Virus record (IMG/VR): IMGVR_UViG_3300030117_003550
Span: 1 to 46,076 of that record
Reading direction: 5' to 3' (one strand)
DNA length: 46,076 nt
Source: a virus
Under the pieces are notes generated by a model. It made no database searches. It had not been told where the DNA came from and saw only the letters and a program-made list of their open reading frames with translations. The position numbers and the translations under genes were made by a program. The number at the start of each line of letters is the position of its first letter. Within the stretch, counting starts at the first letter, position 1. Of the stretch, positions 1 to 8,383 are shown piece after piece.

Positions 1-852
1 AGTATAAGCTCTGTTGCATTGTATAGCGGTGAAAAACAAAGTTCAGAAATATTGGCAATATACAATGCTGGAATAAATAGTTCTGAAGCATCTAATTCTG
101 GATTACAGGGATATTGGAAACTTGATAGTGCAAGTACAGTAAATGATTTAAGCAGTAACTCAAATAATGGTACTGTTTCTGGTGCTACGCTTAATACAGG
201 CAACAATGGCACACCCGCTGGTACTCCAGAATCTATTGTAGTTCGTGAGGGATTAAACTCAAATAAAGATGGATTAGGATTTCCTTTTAAATGGGATACA
301 AAAAATTGTTTTAGAATACCAAGTGGCACAAGGTCTGGTACAGACCCTACTGCTTTAGTTATCCCAGATAGTGAGCCATTTAATCCACATACAGGAAGTT
401 TTTCTGTTGAGTTTTGGGTTCGTTCAGAAGAAACAAATCAAATAGAAATAATTGAAAAACAAGGTACTGGTGGTGGCTATCAATTTATTGCTAATTCTTC
501 ATCTGGTAAAATAAGATGGGAAATATGGGACGCTGATGGAGTAGGTGGTGTTACAATGGATACAACTTCAGATTTTAATGATGGAAATTGGCATCACATT
601 GTTGGCATAAGAGATTATGATACATCTGGTGGAATTATGCAAATATGGTTTGATGGTAGTCAAGAAGGCAGTAACGCTGATGCAAGTGGTATTGATGATG
701 TAAAACCAGCATCTGATATATGGATTGGTGGTGGTAATACTGCAAAAGTATTTCAAGGAATTATTGATGAAGTAAGATATTACAGTAAAGCACTTTCATC
801 AGCAGAAATTTCTAAAAACTATAAACATGGAAAAGGTAAACACAAAAACTAA
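1..852 (+). CDS. LamG-repeat adhesin / tail fibre, C-terminal part (cut by window start)
   Basis: The frame is open from base 1, so this is the tail of a longer gene. It begins with the closing strand of one LamG (concanavalin-like) domain, followed by a linker with the phrase GYWKLDSAS. A final LamG domain spans roughly residues 110-270 and shows the usual marks: FSVEFWVRS, NWHHIVGIRDY, IWFDGS and the terminal IIDEVRYYSKALSSAEI. The end is basic (HGKGKHKN). LamG domains bind glycans or surface proteins, so a receptor-binding virion role is inferred from the fold and from its place after the capsid and connector genes. The gene at 44441 that runs off the right edge has the same linker phrase and the same domain type, so the two pieces are probably one gene on a circular map. 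Confidence 0.8.
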   Translation, partial: SISSVALYSGEKQSSEILAIYNAGINSSEASNSGLQGYWKLDSASTVNDLSSNSNNGTVSGATLNTGNNGTPAGTPESIVVREGLNSNKDGLGFPFKWDTKNCFRIPSGTRSGTDPTALVIPDSEPFNPHTGSFSVEFWVRSEETNQIEIIEKQGTGGGYQFIANSSSGKIRWEIWDADGVGGVTMDTTSDFNDGNWHHIVGIRDYDTSGGIMQIWFDGSQEGSNADASGIDDVKPASDIWIGGGNTAKVFQGIIDEVRYYSKALSSAEISKNYKHGKGKHKN

Positions 853-863
853 TAGGTAAAATT

Positions 864-1406
864 ATGTATCCAACTTATTTAATATTAACAAAAGCAGTAT
901 ACGAGGGTAAGCTACCAAGCAAACTTAAAACTGCTGATAGATTGTCTTGGAATGAGTACACATATAAGGATGTGGAAAAGACTGCAAAGAGAATGGTAAA
1001 CAAATATGACTACTACCCATCAGATGATAACACAAAAGCTGAAATAAAGGCGTATATGGACGATTGTGATGTAGATTATTCATCAAGCGATACCAAAGCT
1101 GAGTTATTAGAAAAACTAATGTTAGAAGATCATTCTGTACCACAAGTTGAAGAAGAGTATGCATACACAGAACAAGAAATAGATACGACTACATTACAAG
1201 ATCCAACTTGGAAAGAGTCAGCATTTAAAAATGGTAAACTTGGAAGTCCAAGATGGAATAATGATGAAAGCAAAGTAATTGTAAAGTATGAGCTACCTAT
1301 ACAAGATGGAACATTAGATGCAGTTAGTGGAGTAAGTGGTATTACTGCGATGAGTCATAGTGAGGCTATTGAAGAAATGAAAAAGGATGAGTGGAGTGGG
1401 GAATAG
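864..1406 (+). CDS. Hypothetical protein with HeH/LEM-like repeats
   Basis: This 180-residue acidic protein starts 11 bases after the adhesin stop. Residues ~50-87 contain two similar helical stretches, around TKAEIKAYMDD and TKAELLEKL, of the HeH/LEM/SAP type often found in phage virion-associated proteins, where they may bind DNA or protein. The C-terminal half is rich in charged residues, with no membrane segment. Its 3' end overlaps the pilin-like gene by 20 bases, so the two are probably translated together. Function is unknown; a minor virion or tail-assembly role is only a guess from position. Confidence 0.6.
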   Translation: MYPTYLILTKAVYEGKLPSKLKTADRLSWNEYTYKDVEKTAKRMVNKYDYYPSDDNTKAEIKAYMDDCDVDYSSSDTKAELLEKLMLEDHSVPQVEEEYAYTEQEIDTTTLQDPTWKESAFKNGKLGSPRWNNDESKVIVKYELPIQDGTLDAVSGVSGITAMSHSEAIEEMKKDEWSGE

Positions 1407-1887
1407 AGGAAACTCTTTGGCAGAATTTGCTGTTACAATGGCTATCATGGCTACTCTGGCTACTACCGCAGCTCCTGCTTTTAGTCGTATCGGTGAAGGT
1501 GCTAAAGCAAAGCAAACAAGAGCCAATCTTGAAAAAATTACTAAAGCTTCTTCAATGTGGTATAATCAACAAGTTGAAATAAATGGCATGGGTAGGTTTC
1601 CAAGTCAAGCACATAGAACAAGTAGCGTTGGAGTATTAGTAGATGATAATAATAACAGAAGAATAGAAATAGAAGAATTAGCAGATGCAGAATTTGTACC
1701 AGTATTTGATGACACGAGTTTTTTACACTTATTTGACAATGATACCATCAAGTCTCCTTATCAGGATGGTAGTTATCAATATGCCATTATTGGCGGTTCT
1801 GGTACAGGTAATAGTATTGTATCTCCAATCTTTGTAGTTGTTGATACAGAAAACCCTGAAGATTTTTATAAGTATTACAAGCCTTGA
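1387..1887 (+). CDS. Type IV pilin / pseudopilin-like protein
   Basis: This 166-residue protein has a short, positively charged leader ending in Gly8, followed by NSLAEF and a hydrophobic helix to about residue 32. Counting from the residue after Gly8, Glu falls at +5 and Pro at +22. These are the two positions conserved in type IV pilins and type II secretion pseudopilins. The helix runs on into an amphipathic stretch (PAFSRIGEGAK, then QTRANLEKI), as in GspG/PilA proteins, and a small beta-rich C-terminal part. A prepilin peptidase of the host would be expected to cut after Gly8. No cysteine pair is visible. The start overlaps the gene before it, and its stop overlaps the TTG start of the next. 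A pilin-like gene in a phage late operon is unusual. It could modify host pili, mimic a pilin or act in the virion. Confidence 0.7.
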   Translation: MSGVGNRGNSLAEFAVTMAIMATLATTAAPAFSRIGEGAKAKQTRANLEKITKASSMWYNQQVEINGMGRFPSQAHRTSSVGVLVDDNNNRRIEIEELADAEFVPVFDDTSFLHLFDNDTIKSPYQDGSYQYAIIGGSGTGNSIVSPIFVVVDTENPEDFYKYYKP

Positions 1888-2150
1888 AGAAGAATGAAAA
1901 AATTATATTAGGTGGATGGCTAGGAATTTTAATAGCTATCTTATTAATTGTAATGACTTTTAGTGGTTGTAATGGTGGTTGGTCTGTTGCTGGAATACAA
2001 ATAACTCCATCTGATTCTATAGAAATATCTTATTTAATAATAATAGATCAAGACAGTTCTCAACATTGGTATGAGCCCAGTATTGAAATGGGAGATAATT
2101 ATTGTTACAAACATCATATTTGGGAAGATGTGAGAAAGAAAAGTGAGTGA
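1884..2150 (+). CDS. Small membrane or lipoprotein-like protein
   Basis: An 88-residue protein starting from TTG; the start overlaps the preceding stop (TTGA). The N-terminus is lysine-rich, then comes a strong hydrophobic segment (about residues 8-27) ending in FSGC, which is a weak lipobox. A signal-anchor is equally possible. The rest is a short polar domain with two further cysteines near the C-terminus. It lies at the head of a run of small membrane proteins before the endolysin. A lysis role such as an outer-membrane spanin subunit is conceivable but not shown. There is no good alternative in-frame start and no clear SD, so the exact N-terminus is uncertain. Confidence 0.5.
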   Translation: MKKNEKIILGGWLGILIAILLIVMTFSGCNGGWSVAGIQITPSDSIEISYLIIIDQDSSQHWYEPSIEMGDNYCYKHHIWEDVRKKSE

Positions 2151-2460
2151 TAAACCAAAGACAGCACGTAGTTACAGGGCGGGAGTTATTGATGATAATT
2201 TTTCCCTTCATATTAACATTAAGTGGCTTGGTCAGTTGTTTGTGGCTGTCGCTGGTATTATTTATGGATACTTACAAATTACAAATAGAATTGCAGAGCT
2301 TGAGCGAGAAATGGAACTTGCTACTGCCAACATTGAAGAACTTGTAGATAAACATATGGTAGAAGAACAAAAAGAAAGACAAGCAATGGAAGAGCGTATA
2401 TCTTTTTTTGAAAAAGAATTAAACCTAAATCCATTTAGTTGGAGAAAGAAAAAGAAATGA
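2143..2460 (+). CDS. Single-span membrane protein with coiled coil
   Basis: A 105-residue protein with a GTG start that overlaps the previous gene by 8 bases. The order is a polar N-terminus, one membrane segment (about residues 28-46, WLGQLFVAVAGIIYGYLQI), a coiled coil of about 45 residues rich in Glu and Lys, and a very basic end (RKKKK). Proteins with this layout recur beside holin and endolysin genes of marine-type podoviruses. The family role is not established. It may act in lysis timing or membrane association. Confidence 0.65.
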   Translation: MSDKPKTARSYRAGVIDDNFSLHINIKWLGQLFVAVAGIIYGYLQITNRIAELEREMELATANIEELVDKHMVEEQKERQAMEERISFFEKELNLNPFSWRKKKK

Positions 2461-2723
2461 CATCTGAAGTTATAACATTAATACAGGAATTAGGATTTCC
2501 AATTGCTCTTAGCGTGGGTTTGGCTTTTGCATTATACAGCGTAGTAAAATTTATTTTAAAAGAAAAAGTAGAGGATACTTTAAATAGATTTGACGAGAAA
2601 CATGAAAATTTACAACATAGACTAGATATAATTATGGATGAGTTAGGAAAATTAAAAAAATGGAATGCAGAAATAAAATCTGATTTAAAAGTTTACATTG
2701 ATTTAACAATGAGGAATAAATAA
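2457..2723 (+). CDS. Holin-like membrane protein with coiled coil
   Basis: I place the start at the ATG at 2457, which forms an ATGA overlap with the preceding stop and follows an AG-rich stretch. An in-frame TTG 18 bases upstream is less likely. The 88-residue product has one membrane helix (FPIALSVGLAFALYSVVKFIL, about residues 14-34) and then a long charged coiled coil to the end. Size, topology and position two to six genes before the endolysin fit a holin-type or lysis accessory protein, but several neighbours look alike and I cannot tell which one is the holin. Confidence 0.6.
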   Translation: MTSEVITLIQELGFPIALSVGLAFALYSVVKFILKEKVEDTLNRFDEKHENLQHRLDIIMDELGKLKKWNAEIKSDLKVYIDLTMRNK

Positions 2724-2815
2724 TGCCAATGCCATTTCACTGTATAGAATGCGATAAACCAATAAACCAACCTTTAAATGGTTCATGTGATGAATGTAAA
2801 CAAGAGGAGGAATAA
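2723..2815 (+). CDS. 30-residue zinc-ribbon microprotein
   Basis: The ATG overlaps the previous stop (TAATG). The product is only 30 residues, with a CxxC at residues 7-10 (CIEC) and a second CxxC at 22-25 (CDEC). This is the minimal four-cysteine arrangement of a zinc ribbon. Its last codons (GAG GAG GAA) double as the SD for the GTG-started gene at 2818, which ties the two translationally. The role is unknown. Spacing of both cysteine pairs and the tight packing with neighbours support a real gene despite the small size. Confidence 0.6.
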   Translation: MPMPFHCIECDKPINQPLNGSCDECKQEEE

Positions 2816-2817
2816 AA

Positions 2818-3138
2818 GTGGATTTTCTGGCAATATACTCAGAAGCGGGTATGATAGGTGTCGTAGGGGCTATGTTTATATTTATGGTTTACTCTATGAA
2901 CAAAAGAGGAAATGAACAAGCATCTGCATTAAAAGATTTAGAAATAGAGAATAAAGGTCAATCTGAAACACTTGAAAATATGGAAGGTATGGTTATAAAG
3001 CTTATTAATAGATGGAATCAATCAGATGATAAGCTTGATAGAAAGTTTGATTCTTTAAATAAAGAAATTAATGACTTAGATAATCAAGTATCTGAAATAA
3101 AAGGAAGCCTATCAAGGGTAAATGGAAAACATGGATAG
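2818..3138 (+). CDS. Membrane protein with coiled coil
   Basis: GTG start with an excellent SD (gaggaggaa) five bases upstream, lying within the end of the microprotein gene. The 106-residue product has an N-terminal hydrophobic segment (about residues 10-27, AGMIGVVGAMFIFMVYSM) and then ~75 residues of charged coiled coil. The layout repeats that of the genes at 2143 and 2457, but similarity in sequence is low. It probably belongs to the lysis or membrane module; function is not assigned. Confidence 0.6.
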   Translation: MDFLAIYSEAGMIGVVGAMFIFMVYSMNKRGNEQASALKDLEIENKGQSETLENMEGMVIKLINRWNQSDDKLDRKFDSLNKEINDLDNQVSEIKGSLSRVNGKHG

Positions 3139-3274
3139 TGTAAAAGTAGCATCAGCAAGTTTAGTTAATTATGGATTATCGCTTTCAAACGTAAGCTTAA
3201 TACTGCAATGTATTGTAGCTGTTATGACAATAATCTATTTAGGATATAAAATAATAAGAATAAGGAAATCATAA
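3131..3274 (+). CDS. 47-residue holin-like protein
   Basis: The ATG lies inside the last codons of the preceding gene. The short product has a polar N-terminus (MDSVKVAS), a hydrophobic span (about residues 20-38, SNVSLILQCIVAVMTIIYL) and a basic tail (KIIRIRKS). One membrane helix plus a short cationic tail within 50 residues is typical of small phage holins and of small podovirus membrane proteins close to the endolysin. It stops one base before the next ATG. I consider it one of the better holin candidates here, though no specific family signature is visible. Confidence 0.6.
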   Translation: MDSVKVASASLVNYGLSLSNVSLILQCIVAVMTIIYLGYKIIRIRKS

Positions 3275-3275
3275 A

Positions 3276-3509
3276 ATGGAATGGATGAATTGGACAAACT
3301 TTGCATATTTAATGGTTATCATTTTAGGTGCAGTAGGCACAATGGTTGCTACTAAATATCGCATTGTAGTAAAAGAATTAAAAGAAGTTGCCGCTAAATA
3401 TCACGAAGTGTCAAAGGACGGTAAAATTGATGCAAAAGAGAAACAGGCGTTGGCAAAAGAAAGTATGGACGTCTTAATGGCTGTAGTTAAAATGGTTTGG
3501 AAATTCTAG
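3276..3509 (+). CDS. Holin-like small membrane protein next to endolysin
   Basis: A 77-residue protein with one N-terminal membrane helix (about residues 8-27, FAYLMVIILGAVGTMVATKY), then an amphipathic charged stretch containing SKDGKIDAKEKQALAKE and a hydrophobic end (AVVKMVWKF). The DGKID element resembles a conserved loop of small phage holin families, whose C-terminal helix is cytoplasmic. It lies directly before the endolysin, whose ATG follows its stop without a gap. Holin is the preferred call among the small membrane proteins of this cluster, without proof. Confidence 0.6.
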   Translation: MEWMNWTNFAYLMVIILGAVGTMVATKYRIVVKELKEVAAKYHEVSKDGKIDAKEKQALAKESMDVLMAVVKMVWKF

Positions 3510-3908
3510 ATGCCAAAATTTGGTAAAAGGTCAAGAGAGCGTTTAAAAGGCGTAGATAGTAGGCTTATTAATGTTTTAAATGAAGTAGTTAAGTACTTTG
3601 ATATTACAGTAATTGAAGGTCTTAGAAGTCAAGAGAGACAGAATGAGCTTGTTGCACAAGGTAAAAGTAAAACCAAGTTTGGTAAGCACGTAAAAGGTAA
3701 AGCAGTAGATATTGCTCCATATCCAATTGATTGGAATGCCAGGGATGATTTTCATTATTTAGGTGGGTTTGTTCTTGGTGTAGCCTCAAAGATGGGAATT
3801 GATGTAAGATGGGGTGGTGATTGGTCGGATTCCAGTTTAAGTAAGAACGCAAGAACCACCAAAGATAACAACTTTGATGATCTTGTTCACTTTGAGATAA
3901 AGGAATGA
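3510..3908 (+). CDS. Endolysin, M15-family peptidoglycan peptidase
   Basis: A 132-residue protein of the VanY/L-alanyl-D-glutamate peptidase (M15) class, about the size of the T5-type single-domain endolysins. The zinc site is visible: His60 in KHVKGKAVDI with Asp67, and the C-terminal His127 in VHFEI. The early EGLRSQERQNELVAQGKSK stretch matches the family's conserved region before the first zinc ligand. It would cleave peptide cross-bridges of the host wall at lysis. There is no signal peptide, so passage through the membrane needs a holin, and the upstream membrane proteins offer several. Confidence in the family is high. Confidence 0.88.
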   Translation: MPKFGKRSRERLKGVDSRLINVLNEVVKYFDITVIEGLRSQERQNELVAQGKSKTKFGKHVKGKAVDIAPYPIDWNARDDFHYLGGFVLGVASKMGIDVRWGGDWSDSSLSKNARTTKDNNFDDLVHFEIKE

Positions 3909-3911
3909 TAT

Positions 3912-4673
3912 ATGACCATAAAAGAGCGAGTAGTTGTCTTTCCAGACATACACTTTCCCAATCACGATGAGAAGGCTTTTAAATGTGCTTTAAACGTCCT
4001 AAAACAAGTAAAGCCTACTGCTTTTCTATTATTAGGAGACGCTATTGATGGCGAATCTGTTTCTCATTGGCAATGGAGTAAGAAAAAACGTCCTCCGCTT
4101 GAATACCAACTTCCCTTTATTGAAAAAGAAATTAAAGAAGGGAATAAAGGACTTGATAGGATTGACAAAGTTCTTAAATCCATTAAATGCACTAAAAAGC
4201 AATTCGCCCAGGGCAATCACGAAAAATGGTTTGACCACTTCGTTGAAGAAAACCCATACCTTGAACATTATGGTTCCAGAAAAGCTTTCAAATTCGATGA
4301 ACGTGGATATGAGTGGCACGACTATGGTGAAGTCTTTAAAGTGTTCGGGAGCAAACTATTTGCTTACCACGGAGGACACTACATGGGAATTGCCCATGCA
4401 AGAACTCACGCCTTGCAATTGGGTTGCAACATCATCTACGGGCATACTCACGACTCCCAAAAAGCAGTCATCACCCACATCTCAGGAAGCCACATGGCAT
4501 ATTCAATGGGATGTTTAACTGATATGACTAAAGATTATTTAAAAGGTAGGCCTACAAATTGGACTCACAATGTTGGCATTGTAGATATTTTAAGTAATGG
4601 AAATTTTAACTTAGTAGTTCTTGATATAAATGATGGAGTTACAACATATAATGGAAAAATAATTAGTGCCTAA
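3912..4673 (+). CDS. Calcineurin-like metallophosphoesterase
   Basis: A 253-residue protein with the complete metallophosphoesterase signature: Asp12-x-His14 (FPDIHFP), Gly42-Asp43 (LLGDAIDG), Gly101-Asn-His-Glu104, His153 and His156 (YHGGH), and Gly177-His-Thr-His180. These residues bind two divalent metals and hydrolyse phosphoesters. Such enzymes are common in phages, and substrates (DNA ends, cyclic nucleotides, RNA) are usually unknown. The position between the endolysin and the large tail protein is odd for a DNA-repair enzyme. Its stop overlaps the GTG start of the next gene by eight bases. Confidence 0.85.
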   Translation: MTIKERVVVFPDIHFPNHDEKAFKCALNVLKQVKPTAFLLLGDAIDGESVSHWQWSKKKRPPLEYQLPFIEKEIKEGNKGLDRIDKVLKSIKCTKKQFAQGNHEKWFDHFVEENPYLEHYGSRKAFKFDERGYEWHDYGEVFKVFGSKLFAYHGGHYMGIAHARTHALQLGCNIIYGHTHDSQKAVITHISGSHMAYSMGCLTDMTKDYLKGRPTNWTHNVGIVDILSNGNFNLVVLDINDGVTTYNGKIISA

Positions 4674-7600
4674 ACAATTACACGAAATAAAACGATTTCA
4701 ATCTGGAACAATTACAACTCCATCAGATACAGACATACCTGAAGATGCCGCTAATTCTAGTTTAAACATAGATGTAATGTCTGAAGATGGAATGTTAAAA
4801 GGTGTTAAAAATGACACTATTATTCCTGTAGCTAGTTCTTATGGCGTAAGTAGCACTGCTTCTAGTGCAGTTAGTAATGGTGCAACAACTATAGAAGTAG
4901 AAGACGCTAGTTCATTTGGTTCTAGTGGTTATATTACTTTTGTAGATACAGTTGGGGACGTTCAAGTATTAGCCTATACAAAAGAAGGTGTTTTAAGTGA
5001 TAATTTAATAAATATAGTAGGTTGGAAAAATACTGGAACTTTAGCCATAGATACTGTTGTATATCAAATGACAACATCAGATATAAAAGCTGATAGGTTC
5101 TCTAAAATTAACGATAGCGGAACGCACAAAGGCGTTATTTTTGACGATACGGATAATAAATTTAAAAAGATAGATAACATTCACGCAGATAGACCCGTTT
5201 CTTCTAATTTGTCTTCTACTGCTGAAACTCATAGTGCATTGCCATCTATGATTAACAACAATAAAGAATTGCACGTTGGAATGGGTGGTGGTGCAAATGA
5301 TGAACCTAAATGGATAGGAATGATCTCTCATGGTCAGTACGGAGGTAGCGCCCCTGCAACAATGCAATTAACTGATGCAAAGCTACTAAGTCCTAATTCA
5401 ATTCCTGATTTTTACAAACCTGTATCTGATGGTACTTATATTTACGGATTTGAATATGGTTCAAGTGTAATATGGAAATTAAAAATATCAGATTTTAGTA
5501 TTACAAAAAGAAAATTAGTGGTTAAAGACAATGCAGTTCCCGCTTCATTTACTGCTATTTGCATGGGTTCAGATGGTCATCTATGGGTTATTGATACTTC
5601 TAGTATATCTTATAAAGTAGTAGAAGGTGCTTATAAAGATTTAGATGGCACTACAATAACACATCCTTTAAGGCTTGGAACTTGGATGAGAATAGATAAG
5701 GATTCTTTAGAGATTCTTAAAAGCGGTTCATTAATGTATACTCAAACTGCATCTGCTACTATTCTTCCATATTGGCCATTAACCGCAGATGTAACTGATA
5801 ATGCAGACGCAAACAATCATTGGATTGTTACAGATATATTAGAAAAAGGTAGTTATTTGTGGATTTCTGGAGCAGTTGCAGATGGAGGAGGAAATAGCAA
5901 CCTTGCTACTGTTGTAAAAGGCTATAATTATTTATTTACAAAACCTACATCAGATTTTAATTTATCTGGTAGTGTAACATTAAGTGGAGACAGGGGAGCA
6001 ACAGCTCCTTACGATACAGTTGGCTATGGAATAGTAACAAATAATGGAAGTGATACTAGGGGAGCTTTTTCATTAACTGGTGTATCTAATAACACTCCTG
6101 TTTATGTCAAAATACCTAAAATAAATTTAGTAGAAATATCTGGAACAAATGACGTTGTTGGTATTTTGATGGATATTTATACAGATAAAAATGCAGAAGG
6201 AATATCAAGGGGTGGAGATGGTCTTTACAATGGAAGTTCAAATGTTAATGTAGGAGGAATAATTGTATTAACTGATATTGCAATGCGCACTCAAAATAAT
6301 GCTAATGATGGATATGTTCCAAGCGTAAGCGCTACATACAAAGGAGGAATTGCTTATTTAACGGAAAGCAGTAGTTATGTTACTTATGATGGTTATATTA
6401 AAGGAATTGCATCAGGGGAAGGAAAATTTCTTATTTCTGTGCAAAATACCTCTACAACTACAAGTTCTGATTTAAAATATGGTTCGCAACCAACAAATAT
6501 TAGTGGAAATTCCAATTCTTCAATTGCAGAATTATCAAGCGCTTCAACTACTTATGACATTAACGAAGGAAGGCCTTATTTAAAAGATAATGGTTCAAAC
6601 GTAGATATTCATTTATTTGCAGGTGCTGGTAATGGCAGATGGATGTCTTCTACTAATACTGCAAGTTCAATAGGTGCAGATATATTTACAGTCCGAATGC
6701 AATCTGAATTAGCATTAAACTTGACAAATACTGGAGCTAGTTCTTCTCATGTAAACGATAAAAAATATTATTACAAATGCGCTTATGTTTATGATGGCTA
6801 TCAAGAATCTCCACTTGGAGATTTTACAAGTATAACTTCTGATGGTAGTGCTATTGATATTGAATTAATTATAAGAACGACAACTGTATTGTCTAAAAGA
6901 ATTTCAGGTATTGCAATTTATATGGCAGAAGGTGCAAATACCTCAATTGTTCCAGAGGGGTTTTATCGCTATGTAGATACAATTAATCTAAACAATACAT
7001 TCGTAGAAATAAATGAAGACCTAACAGGAAATCCAGATTGGGGAACATATAGAAGAAAAGTATATAATCACAATGGAGTAGTAGGCGCTTCTTATGATGC
7101 TAGAACTGGTATTTCTGAAATACTTGAAGATACAATAGTAAACTATGGATTATCTACGGATTTAAATAATCAATTGTTTGTAGCTCAATGCTATCATTTA
7201 GAATTAGATGATGCCTCAAACTATCTTTTTAAATCAAGGCCTTATAATTATGATCAGTTTAACTACATTAATGATTTCTTGATATTGCCTATTTATCCTA
7301 CTGCAATTTCATCGTTTAACAATCGAATCTATGTATTTGATAAAAACAATATTTTAAGAATAGAGCCAAATAGTATGTACATAGAATCATCAATGAATGG
7401 CATTGGGTGTTTAGGTCAAGATTCAGTTCTTTCAACTGAGTATGGAATGTGTTTTGCAGATAAACATGGCATTTATCTTCACGATGGTCAAAGAGCCAAT
7501 AACATTTCTACTGCTATATTACGAGGAGATGCAAATTACAGCTGGGAAAATATTGATTTTAGTTATATTCCTAAAATAGCATTTCACAATTACAATAAAT

Positions 7601-8109
7601 CTTTTTTAATTACATTTAAAACTACATCAGCAACTTATTTTACTTGGGAATACAATTTAGTAAAACAAAGATGGGATAGGCAGAGGTTATTTAAAGGAAA
7701 TGGTCTTTCTCAAGTAACAGCAGAACCAAAAGATTTTATATTAGGAGAAAATGGCGAAATAATTTGGAACATCAATGGTTACTTTTATGATATTAATTCA
7801 GATAAGTCAAATAGAAAGTCTTGGGATTGGGCAAGTAAACAAATTACAATGAATCGAGATACTCAAGATAAATCATTTACTAATTTTTATTTAACAGGAA
7901 GCCCATCTGGTTCTTTAGGTACAAACATAGCAGTTAATGTTGATGAAAGTAATAGACTTGAAGTTGCCAATGATGGTTCTAGTGGATATACAAATTTTAT
8001 TTTGACTTCTAAAAAAGGAAAAAAGATGCAATGGGTATTGTCATCTCAAACTGGAACTGTAGATGCGTTAGGGGTTGCTTACAGACTATTAAAGAATAGT
8101 TCAGGATAA
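4666..8109 (+). CDS. Large virion structural protein, probable tail nozzle/stabilisation protein
   Basis: A 1147-residue, Ser/Thr/Gly/Asn-rich protein from a GTG start. It has many short repeats of propeller-like character: GTYIYGFEYG, DGHLWVIDTS, then a C-terminal series FNNRIYVFDKNNILRIEP, GMCFADKHGIYLHDG and FTWEYNLVKQRWDRQ. This set of motifs is known from podovirus tail-tube nozzle and P22 gp10-like stabilisation proteins, which close the tail below the portal with a beta-propeller. No tape-measure or tail-tube gene exists in the window, which fits a podovirus. The middle third (about residues 380-700) is a different beta-rich region and may be an inserted decoration domain. I cannot place it in an exact family. 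Confidence 0.65.
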   Translation: MPKQLHEIKRFQSGTITTPSDTDIPEDAANSSLNIDVMSEDGMLKGVKNDTIIPVASSYGVSSTASSAVSNGATTIEVEDASSFGSSGYITFVDTVGDVQVLAYTKEGVLSDNLINIVGWKNTGTLAIDTVVYQMTTSDIKADRFSKINDSGTHKGVIFDDTDNKFKKIDNIHADRPVSSNLSSTAETHSALPSMINNNKELHVGMGGGANDEPKWIGMISHGQYGGSAPATMQLTDAKLLSPNSIPDFYKPVSDGTYIYGFEYGSSVIWKLKISDFSITKRKLVVKDNAVPASFTAICMGSDGHLWVIDTSSISYKVVEGAYKDLDGTTITHPLRLGTWMRIDKDSLEILKSGSLMYTQTASATILPYWPLTADVTDNADANNHWIVTDILEKGSYLWISGAVADGGGNSNLATVVKGYNYLFTKPTSDFNLSGSVTLSGDRGATAPYDTVGYGIVTNNGSDTRGAFSLTGVSNNTPVYVKIPKINLVEISGTNDVVGILMDIYTDKNAEGISRGGDGLYNGSSNVNVGGIIVLTDIAMRTQNNANDGYVPSVSATYKGGIAYLTESSSYVTYDGYIKGIASGEGKFLISVQNTSTTTSSDLKYGSQPTNISGNSNSSIAELSSASTTYDINEGRPYLKDNGSNVDIHLFAGAGNGRWMSSTNTASSIGADIFTVRMQSELALNLTNTGASSSHVNDKKYYYKCAYVYDGYQESPLGDFTSITSDGSAIDIELIIRTTTVLSKRISGIAIYMAEGANTSIVPEGFYRYVDTINLNNTFVEINEDLTGNPDWGTYRRKVYNHNGVVGASYDARTGISEILEDTIVNYGLSTDLNNQLFVAQCYHLELDDASNYLFKSRPYNYDQFNYINDFLILPIYPTAISSFNNRIYVFDKNNILRIEPNSMYIESSMNGIGCLGQDSVLSTEYGMCFADKHGIYLHDGQRANNISTAILRGDANYSWENIDFSYIPKIAFHNYNKSFLITFKTTSATYFTWEYNLVKQRWDRQRLFKGNGLSQVTAEPKDFILGENGEIIWNINGYFYDINSDKSNRKSWDWASKQITMNRDTQDKSFTNFYLTGSPSGSLGTNIAVNVDESNRLEVANDGSSGYTNFILTSKKGKKMQWVLSSQTGTVDALGVAYRLLKNSSG

Positions 8110-8110
8110 T

Positions 8111-8371
8111 ATGGCAATATCAAAGAAAAAAGCATTGCTTATTCATAGTTTAGAGGCAGTAGAAATAAATCGTGTAATTGAAAAAATATATGATGATTTA
8201 AATGATGTAATTAATTCAGTTAATCAAGGAAATACATCAGAAGAAAAAGAAAGTTTTAAAGGTAAGTCAGGAGATATTCGACTTGCAAGAGTAAATGATG
8301 GCAGTTATGAAATACAAGGAAAAACCGATGAAGGTTGGGTATATGCCATTATGAAAGTAAGAAATAGATAA
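8111..8371 (+). CDS. Small virion-associated hypothetical protein
   Basis: An 86-residue protein directly after the large tail protein. The N-terminal half is helical with a short coiled-coil pattern (EAVEINRVIEKIYDDLNDVINSV). The C-terminal half (GKSGDIRLARVNDGSYEIQGKTDEGW) looks like a small beta-hairpin domain. Proteins of this length and layout occur before ejection proteins in related podoviruses and may be minor tail proteins; no function is known to me. Confidence 0.6.
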   Translation: MAISKKKALLIHSLEAVEINRVIEKIYDDLNDVINSVNQGNTSEEKESFKGKSGDIRLARVNDGSYEIQGKTDEGWVYAIMKVRNR

Positions 8372-8383
8372 TAGGAGTTTAGT

